18,547 nt of DNA from J088 sp003695505 [NCBI: Candidatus Dadabacteria bacterium] (GTDB taxonomy: Bacteria; J088), in contig RFIY01000219.1 in NCBI GenBank assembly GCA_003695505.1, forward strand, positions 1 to 18,547. The letters are read 5' to 3'. The notes beneath the pieces are model-generated. The model had not been told where the DNA came from. It searched no databases and saw only the letters and a list, made by a program, of their open reading frames with translations. Shown piece after piece: positions 9,157 through 18,000 of the stretch (position 1 is its first letter; each line of letters opens with the position of its first letter). The translations under genes and the position numbers were made by a program.

Positions 9157-9376
9157 CGATTGAGTACGGCTCAGAAATGAACGCAACTCAGGAAACTGCG
9201 CCAGGCGAGACGCACTTTGCCGCTCGATCGGGACAGGACGAGGCCCGTCAGCGTGATGAGGATACCGGGTGCACCGACATGCAACACGAGCCACCTGACG
9301 CCGCCCGCAAGCGGTATCAGATGGCTCGTTCTGGACAGTGCTTGTTCAGCGCCTGCCGCCGGCGCGTAGGCCCTGA
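9157..9376. other. Intergenic stretch without recognised content
   Basis: Between the FNR-type site and the stop of the lipoprotein gene nothing convincing is seen. A five-bp GC stem (9349-9353 with 9361-9365) lies just after the lipoprotein stop, but no U-tract follows it, so it is not called a terminator. Short open frames here have no ribosome site or recognisable product. Confidence 0.5.
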
Positions 9377-11764
9377 CTAATTCGCGACGCACCCCGTCTG
9401 CGAGCAAGTTCCATTATAAAAACTGCTATCCAGGACGAAGGATGTGCCGGCAGATCCAACCTGATCCGGCGCGTTATCGGTGAACTGGGTATCGACAATC
9501 GTAATTTGCGCACCGGCCGCGTCGACTTCAATGCCGCCGCCACGCGGAGCCGTGTTGTTCGAAATAACCGAATTTCGAATCGTGGCTGTGCCGCCTATGT
9601 TCAGGCCGCCGCCCTCCGACGTAGCCGTGTTGTTATCGATGGCGCTGTTTTCGATGGTGAGGTTGTTGGTCGACTTGATTCCCGCGCCGCTGATGCCATG
9701 ATTGCCGGTAACCGTCGAATTGCGAAGCGTAAGCACGCTTGCACCGGTGGCCACGATACCGCCGCCGTCCGCGCCGCCGCGCAGCAGGCAGTTGTTGATG
9801 TCAATCGTGCCGCCCTGCGCAAAAACGAGAGCCTGTGCATCCGGGCCGGTCAATGTATCGAGGATACAGTTCGACAGTTCCACGGTAACATTGGGATCTG
9901 CAGACATCTGAACGGCTGACTGTTGTGCTTTAGATATTGTAACGTTGCTGACCTGATAAGTGGTTCCGTTTGCAAGGATTCCGTTGGCAAACGATGACGC
10001 GTCGATGATCGTCTGGTCAGGTCCCTGTCCATTGACAACGACCGGCCACGCGGCCGTGGTCGGCCCCCCACCGATCTGAAAAGCATAAGTTCCCTTGCAG
10101 AGTCTCAGCTCGACCACGTCAGGACTTCCGTTGTAGTATCCATCGGCAGCTAGCTTGTCTTCGACCGACTTCCACTTCCCATCGACCGTAATCTCAAAGG
10201 CCCGGCCGTCCGGACATAACGGTTCGGCGTCATCATCCGGCGTATTGGCATTTTCAACCATCGTGATCTTGACATTCGTCGTCTCCTCGCTGACGCCATT
10301 TGAAAACACATATGTAAATAGATCGGTAAAGGCTCCGGACTCCGGCGTATAGAGAAGTGCTTTACCATTGGGATGCCGAGCTACTGTCCCGTGCTGGGCC
10401 TGGACGAAATCGGCGATTTTGCGCGACTCCAGCGGCTCGGCGTAGTCGTTTTCGAGTACGGGCAACACATACGGTTTGATTTGTGACGGGTCCGCGTCCC
10501 AACTCTGCGTGAGCGTATAAGCATCATCGATCGAGTAAAAGGTTGGTCCAAATGGATCCGCGGCGAGCCGGGCCTGCTTCAGCAGAATACGAGAGCCCAC
10601 GGACACCGAATCGATCGCGCCATCGGGGGTAGACGCGGCATCCGCAAACGTCGTCATGACGGGCAGTGCCGCGCAAATCTCAGTCAAAAACGCACAGACC
10701 ATGCCGACATTATCCGAGTCGCAGTCGGGCGTTCGCTCGGGAAAATCCTGCACGCACTTTGCCGTAACGCGATCTTCTACACTCCAGGTCATCACATCAC
10801 GTTCCGGATCGATGCCCGCACAGGTGCAGTCCTTTGCCAGTTCGTTGAGCTGCTCTACGACCGGCGGCAAGGGAATCACGGCAGACATCATTCCGCTTGG
10901 AATCGAGCTGAGGCTGGACTGTTGCGGCGCGAAACCGACAGATGGCCGGGATTCGACTCCATCACTGTCACTTGCAACAGGCACTTCCATGCGTACATTG
11001 ACCAGATTCAGCCTCAGTTTGGTCACCTGGTCAATCTCCAGACCAAGCTCAAAACTGCCACCTTCCACCCGCAACATGCCGTCTTCGATCGCGGCGCGAT
11101 TCATCTGGTTGGCCGCACCAGCGGCGCCGGCTCCGGTGCGCTGAAGTTGAACCTCATTCTGCGCAGCCTCCTCGGCGCTGACCTCGCCGTCGCGATCCAT
11201 GTCCAACAGCGCCGGCCAGGCGGATATCTTGACGGCGCCGCAGCCGTCGGCAGGTTTTTCCCGGAATTCAAATGCCGGCAGCCCGAAACCACTGTCAATC
11301 GAATCTTGCAAAACATCTGATGGCGTTGCTTCAAACGCGCTGTTAAAGCGATCCGGAGCTACGGTCGTCTGGATCGCGGTCAACAGTGCGTCGAGATTAT
11401 TGTCCATCTCCCCATCGCCGTCAACGTCGTGGCAACAGGGTTCACCAGTATCCGCCGGTAGTTTCAATTCGGCGAGCGTACTAACATTGTCCGCCGGTTT
11501 GTAGTCGGACAGCGATTCGACCGGCACACATTGCCCGACCTTGCACTGTGCGTCGCCCTTGCAATCGTCATCCGTCACGCACTGTATCTCGGCCGGCGGA
11601 CATTTGGAATTTTCGTCCCAGAATGAATAGGGCAAGCCAAGCGCCGCCGCTGCCTCTGCCTGTGTCTCCGGCAGGTCGATTTTTTTCTTGCCGCTGCAGG
11701 CGCAACATGCGGCAACGATGCACCAAAGCGCGACAGCCCGCGCAAAGCCATGAATTCTGAACAC
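9377..11764 (-). CDS. Multidomain surface lipoprotein: Cys-rich, EF-hand-like, cadherin-like and β-helix domains
   Basis: A 795-residue lipoprotein. Seen: a signal peptide with lipobox VAAC (C20 as lipid anchor); a Cys-rich segment CVTDDDCKGDAQCKVGQCV (62-80) of a type common in deltaproteobacterial lipoproteins; two calcium loops, DVDGDGEMD at 113-121 and DMDRDGEVSAEE at 188-199 (the second a textbook EF-hand loop); a middle region (about 225-425) with more cysteines and no family recognised; a bacterial Ig/cadherin-like domain (about 430-505, VLENDYAEPL then GTVARHPNGKALLYTPESG); and a C-terminal right-handed β-helix (about 575-780) with Asn-rich rungs such as NSAIDNNTATSEGGGL and NSVISNNTAPRGGGI. 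The start is GTG, with AAGGGG eight bases upstream. It reads divergently from the giant repeat protein and sits 300 bases upstream of the respiratory operon. A structural or adhesive surface role is inferred; polysaccharide binding by the helix is possible. Confidence 0.85.
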   Translation of the reverse strand: MFRIHGFARAVALWCIVAACCACSGKKKIDLPETQAEAAAALGLPYSFWDENSKCPPAEIQCVTDDDCKGDAQCKVGQCVPVESLSDYKPADNVSTLAELKLPADTGEPCCHDVDGDGEMDNNLDALLTAIQTTVAPDRFNSAFEATPSDVLQDSIDSGFGLPAFEFREKPADGCGAVKISAWPALLDMDRDGEVSAEEAAQNEVQLQRTGAGAAGAANQMNRAAIEDGMLRVEGGSFELGLEIDQVTKLRLNLVNVRMEVPVASDSDGVESRPSVGFAPQQSSLSSIPSGMMSAVIPLPPVVEQLNELAKDCTCAGIDPERDVMTWSVEDRVTAKCVQDFPERTPDCDSDNVGMVCAFLTEICAALPVMTTFADAASTPDGAIDSVSVGSRILLKQARLAADPFGPTFYSIDDAYTLTQSWDADPSQIKPYVLPVLENDYAEPLESRKIADFVQAQHGTVARHPNGKALLYTPESGAFTDLFTYVFSNGVSEETTNVKITMVENANTPDDDAEPLCPDGRAFEITVDGKWKSVEDKLAADGYYNGSPDVVELRLCKGTYAFQIGGGPTTAAWPVVVNGQGPDQTIIDASSFANGILANGTTYQVSNVTISKAQQSAVQMSADPNVTVELSNCILDTLTGPDAQALVFAQGGTIDINNCLLRGGADGGGIVATGASVLTLRNSTVTGNHGISGAGIKSTNNLTIENSAIDNNTATSEGGGLNIGGTATIRNSVISNNTAPRGGGIEVDAAGAQITIVDTQFTDNAPDQVGSAGTSFVLDSSFYNGTCSQTGCVAN

Positions 11765-11817
11765 CGATGGAACCCCTTGGACCTGGACCTCACATGCCTA
11801 TTTAAAACAGCGTCTCC

Positions 11818-11846
11818 TTGACAGGAATGCGCACGCCGGATATACT
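11818..11846 (+). promoter_or_regulatory. Near-consensus σ70 promoter of the giant surface-protein gene
   Basis: TTGACA (11818-11823), a 17-base spacer and TATACT (11841-11846): a perfect -35 box, optimal spacing and a 5/6 match at -10. Transcription would start near 11853, leaving a leader of about 160 bases before the ATG at 12012. This is the best-matching housekeeping promoter in the window and suggests substantial expression unless the leader attenuates it. Confidence 0.8.
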
Positions 11847-11861
11847 AGCACAGCGCCCACG

Positions 11862-11934
11862 CGCCTGTAAAGTTAGGCGTCGCACGGGCTATGGATCTGG
11901 GCCATGGCCCTTCTCCACGGAGGGCGGTCGCCCG
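11862..11934 (+). promoter_or_regulatory. Structured 5' leader of the giant gene
   Basis: The transcript would contain several stable hairpins. CGCCT/AGGCG (11862-11866 with 11875-11879) closes an 8-base loop. A 9-bp stem with one G-U pair (11886-11894 with 11902-11910) closes a 7-base loop. GGGC/GCCC (11922-11925 with 11930-11933) closes a GGTC tetraloop. CGGGC (11885-11889) can alternatively pair with GCCCG (11930-11934), so two exclusive folds are possible. No U-tract follows, and no known riboswitch consensus was recognised. Confidence 0.45.
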
Positions 11935-12011
11935 ATTTCATAACGCTGTATGTCATCAGGCCATTACCAAATGTTACATACTTTCTTCGTTTTTGTCCGG
12001 GAGTTATTGTG

Positions 12012-15000
12012 ATGATCAACAGAGCGTTCGCGTGGGCGACCCGTACCCTTCGCTTGCGGCGTGTCGTAGTATTGATGGCTACGATAACTGCGCTCATTTA
12101 CGCCAATGCCCGCAACGATGTTCCGGTCGGGATCACCACCTCCCACCCCGCCGCGCAGCGCCCTGTGGCCGTTGATATCGATGGCGACCTGGATCTGGAT
12201 GTTGTCGCAGGCTCCACAGGGAGTTCGCTGATCAGAGTTTATCGATCCAGCAACTTCGGCGCTGCCTTCGCGCCACAAACGGTCACAAACACGGGATTTG
12301 CCAGCCCACGTCCCGTGGCAGCCGGCGACATCGATGGCGATGGCGATGCCGACCTCGTCGCGATCGCCGGCGGAACGCAAACATTGGCCTGGTTTGAGAA
12401 TGCGCAAACCGACGGGACGGTATGGACACTGCACACCATTACCGCACCGGTTCCCGCGAGTTCACAGGTGTTGTTGATCGACGTCGATCGCGACGGCGGC
12501 CTCGATGTGGTCGCGAGCGGTGATGTCACGGAAAGTGTGCTGTGGTGGCGCAATCTGGACCGGGTCGGTGGAAGCTGGAGCGCCGCCGTTACGATAGCAT
12601 CCGGTGTTTCTGGTGAGATGTCGCTGGCAGCCGCCGATTTCGACCGCGACGGGGACACCGATATTGCCGTTGCGGACGCAGTCGGTGGGAGCATTTTCTG
12701 GGCGGAAAATTCGAGTCCCACCCTGCCAAACTGGACACAGTTCGTCATTGCCTCCGGCGCCAGTACGCCCAAATATTTGCGCGCCGCGGATATGAACCGG
12801 GATGGCTCGCCCGATCTGGTCGCATTTCGGTTGGGTGTCAATCAGATTTCGTGGTGGCGCAACGACGGAGCGGGGGGCTTTCCGTCGGGCGCACTGGGCG
12901 TCACGAACGGCGTGTTCGGCACATCGGACCTCGCGGTCGGCGATGTCAACGATGACGGCGTTCCCGATGTGCTGGCGGCAGTAGGCAGTTTCAACCAGCT
13001 ATTGATGCTGTCGCGTGCCTCGACGTCCGATGTGATCTGGTCCGCGACGGTCGTGACCGGCACGTTGACGCCTCCCGGTTTTGTGCTGGCAGCGGATATC
13101 GCCTATAACGGCGTTGACGACATGGTAGCCGCGTCAGAGGCCGACGGGACAATCTCGTGGTGGCGAGGGTCGCGAACCGCCGGAAAACCATTCTTCTCAG
13201 CCAGTCGCGACAATATCTCGACGACGTTCGCGATCGCGGACTTTCGCGATATGGATGGCGATGGACGTACGGAGATTGCCGTCAATGGTCCGGCAAACAG
13301 CGGACGCGACTACTACGAACTTGATGACGCTGGGCTGTACCAATACGCGTATTCCCTCGGCTATCTGACGCCTGGCCATGACCCGGCCTATGCCGACCTG
13401 GACGGCGACGGCGATCTGGACGGTTTTCTGCATACGGAAATCGGCGCCGCGATTTCCATAAACAACGGTGACGGGACATATACGTCTGTTAACATCGCAT
13501 CAGCCAGTTTCAATGCCTCGCTGGTTGACCGGCTGATGGAAGCACGCGATTTTGATCGCGACGGCGATCTGGACATCCTCGCATTCAATTACAGTACAAA
13601 CAAGGTCAACTATTTCAGCAACGTCTCCGGTGATGCATCGTCGTGGACGCTCGTCGAAATACCGCACACCGACACGCTGGGCCGCGACTTCGCCCTGTCG
13701 GACGTCGACCGCGACGGAGATCTGGATTATTGGAACGTGAAGGAACGCGTCGCAGGCGTGATCACGCAGGAGGCCTTTACCTGGTACGAAAATCCGGGGT
13801 CCACCGCCGTCTGGGCCGAGCACGTCGGCACGCCGATGCAGATCGACAGCTTTACCGGCCGCTTCGGCGATCTCGATCTGGACGGCGACATGGACTTCGC
13901 CGGCCTCGATCCGGATCCTAACCTGGGCTGCTGCAACCCGATCTTGTGGTGGCAGAACACCGATGGCTTTTTCTCGACCCCTGTCACGGCACTCGTCGGC
14001 TCGCAAGCGGATGGCTGGACCGGCACGCCGAGCAATATTGTCGTCCGCGATATCGATGGCGATCGCGCCCCGGACATCCTGTTTGTCGCCGAATACCAGG
14101 GGCCTAAGCGGCTCATGTGGTACCAGAATCGGTTACGCCAGGGCGAAGGCTGGAAATTTGGACTGGTCAGCGATCCATTTCCGTTTACAGTATTTTCTGT
14201 CGACATCCGGGATTTCGGCGATGTCGACGGAGATGGTGACCTTGATCTTGTCCTGGATCTGATGACGGGTGATTATTCGCTTTACCTCAATCAGCTATCG
14301 CTACTGACGCTAACGGCATCCGCGCTGTCGCCTCCGGTGTTGGGCGATTTCCCCAACAGCACCGAACACCACATGCTTCCGGTTTTCAGGATCACACTGA
14401 CGCACAATGGTGAGGCCGGCGACCCCAGCGTCAAGCTGTATTCGCTTGGTTTCAAGCTCGCCGATACAAGCGGCACAGATATCCTCTCTAACTTTCTGAG
14501 CACGTACCGGGTAGATGGACTCGAAGTGTATCGTGATACGGGAGACGACCAGTTCCCGCAGTTTATGACGGAAGAAGTCGGCGGGATGTTTTACGGCGGG
14601 CCGATTTCTGATAGCTTTCTGGGGTCCGTCACGTTCGAATCCTCCACCCCGGATGCCGACAATTTTTTTGTCGTCAATCTGAACGGCGGTGTAACCGTTC
14701 CGTACGGCAGTCCGGTAACCCTGTTTGCGGTTGTCCGCAGCGGTGGCGCGTTTGCACAGCCTCTCGGCACAGATTTCAATGTCGTCTTTAATCCGGCCAA
14801 AGCGAACGCCATTCGTACGGACACCGGCAAGACAATCGCAGCCGCCGGGCCGAGTATTCAACAGATGGTGTTTCACCGATCCGTCCCGATCCTCAATAAC
14901 AGCGCTTCTGCAACAGGCTATCGCGGCGCCGGGCCACACTTGTTGACGTTCAGTTCGGCAATCGTCAGTTCCGCAGCGGGCGACAATTCCACGTCCACCG

Positions 15001-18000
15001 AGCCGGATCAGTTGACGCTGATCTCTGCGCCTGCGGGCATTACAGTCACGAACATCAACGCGAATGCCGCCGGGGACATCACGGCGACCGTCGAGATTCC
15101 ACCGACAACTCCACTTGGCCCACTGAAGTTGTGGTTTGAGGTCGTCGACTACTACGGCTTTGGTTATAAAGGCGTCACCGATTTTGTGCAGATCAATGTA
15201 CAGGATCCGCCGCCGCCCACAATCTCTGCAGGCGGCACGTTTGATATCAGGATCGGCTTTCCGCAGTCAGAGACGCTCGCAACCGTAAGCCACCCGACCG
15301 TGCCCGTGACCTCGCTCACCGTGAACGCGGTGACCGTACCAACATCCGTCTCTCTGCTCGGGCTGGCAAATAATTCCGGAAACATCACCGCCACGGTGTC
15401 TGTGGATCTGAGTGCTCCACTTGGCAATACCACGGTCGTCCTTGAGGTCGTCGCACCCGACGGACAAAAGGCCTATGATAGTTTCACGATCAATGTCCAG
15501 TATGACTATGCAACGATCACGAGTCTCGGCGACATTTCGATCGCCTGGAACTCAGAGAAACCGGCGTTGTCAATTGCGACAGTATCCCACCCCGTGGAAA
15601 ACGACGGCGACCTGCTTGTCGAGCTGGTTACGGCGACGACAGGCTTGCTCGTCGATCACATCACAAATAATGCAGGGACGGTTACGGCCGACATTTCAGC
15701 GAGTCTGATGTCATTGCCCGGGAGCAATTCATTACACATTCGGGTGATCGACGCCAAGGGTCGAGATAGCAATCTGATCATCCCGGTCCAGATCACGAAC
15801 AGCTCCCCGGTTTTCAACAACGTCACGTCTGCAGCCGTTGTATATTTTGCGGATCCGGCAACACATACGATTTTTGCCGTAACCGATGGGGAAGAGTCCT
15901 CATCGACGCTGCTTGTGACCGCTGTCTCCGTCCCCGCCGGAATCTCTGTTACAGGGATCACTAACGACAGCGGTACCGTATCCGCGTACTTCAGCGCCAC
16001 GGCGCCGGCAACGTATGGCGACTACAGCGTCATTTTCGCGGCCACGGACAGTGTCGCCGGCACGTCTCAGATATCCGTAACGGTGTCCGTGATGAACAGC
16101 CCGCCTGATTTTGCCGCCAACGCGGGGATCGATATTGCTTACAAGGCACCGGCTGCCAGTGTTACATTGGGCACGGTATCGGACATTCAAGACCCTGCCG
16201 CCGCACTGGTCGTATCTCTGGTTACCGCATCCGCAGGCTTGTCTGTGACGGGAATCTCGCAGACCGCAGGACTGGCTGCAGCGTGGATCTCAGCACCGAC
16301 GTCCGGATTCGGCAGTTTCCCGGTCACATTCCGCGTAACCGATACTCAGGGCGCCGACACCATCCGCAGCATCGTCGTGAATGTCGTCAACACGCCACCG
16401 GCGACCGCGCCGACCGCGCCGGTATCTGTTGTTCGCAACGGCACCGCGAAGCTGTTCGACCTGGCATCGGCTACGGACACCCAGGATCCGGCCAGTGCGC
16501 TGCTGTTTTCCGCCGTAACCGTACCTGCCGGTATGAGCGTTACAGGGACCAGCAATACAAATGGCTTGTTCCGCGGCTACCTTGCCAGCGATTTGACGTT
16601 GCCGCCTGGCCCCTATCAGATCATTGTGCGCGTGGTCGATACCCAGGGCGCGGCTTCGTACAGCGCGCTGGACGTAACACTTGTCAACACGCCTCCGTCG
16701 TTTGTCCCCGCGCCGACGGTTTCGATCATACACAACGGTCCGGCCAAATATGTCACCCTGGCAACGGTTTCAGATATCCAAAGCGCTGCATCCAGCCTGT
16801 CCGTCTCGGTTGTGACTGCGCCGGTCGGCCTGCATATCGAGGGTATCACGAATTTTTCCGGCGTCATCTCGGCGACCGTCTCGACGACACTCGCCACTAC
16901 ACCCGGCTCCAAACTGTACACACTTCGCATCGATGACCCGGACGGGTTATCGACGTACGCCGCGGGTCTTAGTATCCAGGCGATTGACACGCCCCCGACC
17001 ATCACACCGGTCCCGGATCCGACGTTGACGTTGTTTCTGTTCGGCCCCAGGGCAACGGCCGCGGTCGGCGACCTGTTTGATTACCAGGATGCCCCGGCTG
17101 CCCTGACTGTGTCCATACCGGCATTCCCGTCTGATCTTGCAGATATCGGCTTTTCCCAAGTTGGCACAACGTTAATGTTTGAAGCACGAACGAGCAGTTC
17201 GGCGACCTTCCGATCTTTCTCCGTGCCGGTGATTGTTACCGATACCTTTGGCAACGCAACCAGTCAGGACGTCACTGTAGAGATCGTCAACTCTCCGCCG
17301 GCCGTTACTTTGCCGTCATTACAGACGATTGTCTCCGGCACGCCGGCGTGGCTGTATTTGGGTAAAGTCTCGGATTACCAGACGCCGCCTCAGGGGCTGA
17401 CGTTTTCCATTGCCAGCCATCCAGAGGAACTCCAGATTCTTGAAACAGAAATATCAGCATCCGGCGACTACCGCATTCAGGTGTTACCGGACAAGGCACT
17501 GTTTGGCGGCGCCGTCATCAAATGGCAAGTGCAGGATCCCGATGGTGCCAGCCTGAATTTTGCCGTGCCGATCGAAATCGTCAAACCACCGGTCGCCGAG
17601 CAGGTCTGCACCGGCACGGCGTGCCTGACGGCCTTTAACGTGCGGAATGTAGTCAAGGGTGTTGCACTGGGAACCACGAAGTTTTCGGTTGGGGAGGTCG
17701 ATCCGTCATATGACCAAATCGAAATTGCGGCTCTGGATCCCGGGCTCCAGGTTGGGGACGTAACGACGGTTCTGGATGAGACGCGGAATGTGTCCGTCAT
17801 TCGTGCGGAACTCGCCACCACGGCGGAAGAGGTCGGACGATCTTTTCGCTTTGTCATAAACGCCATTCGCGATGGCGACGTGGGCAACCAACTTGTAGCA
17901 GTCGGTACGGTTGTGGCCGACTGGTCAACACCGTCTCTCGATCTATACCATGACGAGCCCCTGTTTGTTGGCGACCTGACGCCCAGGCGCGATGTCCGTC

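Larger units (their letters stand above)
11765..12011. other. Divergent intergenic region of about 250 bases
   Basis: This separates the minus-strand lipoprotein gene from the plus-strand giant gene. It holds a strong plus-strand σ70 promoter and a structured leader, both listed separately. For the lipoprotein gene only a weak minus-strand candidate is visible (TTTAAA near 11800 without a good -35), so that promoter is not called. Confidence 0.6.

Noticed and set aside
6152-9180. Plus-strand open frames of 314, 242 and 223 codons opposite the NrfD, Fe-S and porin genes
   Set aside because: Shadows of the coding strand; none has a signal, a domain or a ribosome site.
9349-9365. GC stem after the lipoprotein stop as a terminator
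   Set aside because: Only five base pairs and no U-tract downstream on the minus strand.
9171-9407. 78-codon minus-strand frame with one hydrophobic stretch (LHVGAPGILITLTGLVL), overlapping the lipoprotein stop in another frame
   Set aside because: It could look like a sorting tail joined by a frameshift, but the lipoprotein ends cleanly after its β-helix with CVAN and is already lipid-anchored; no ribosome site precedes the small frame.
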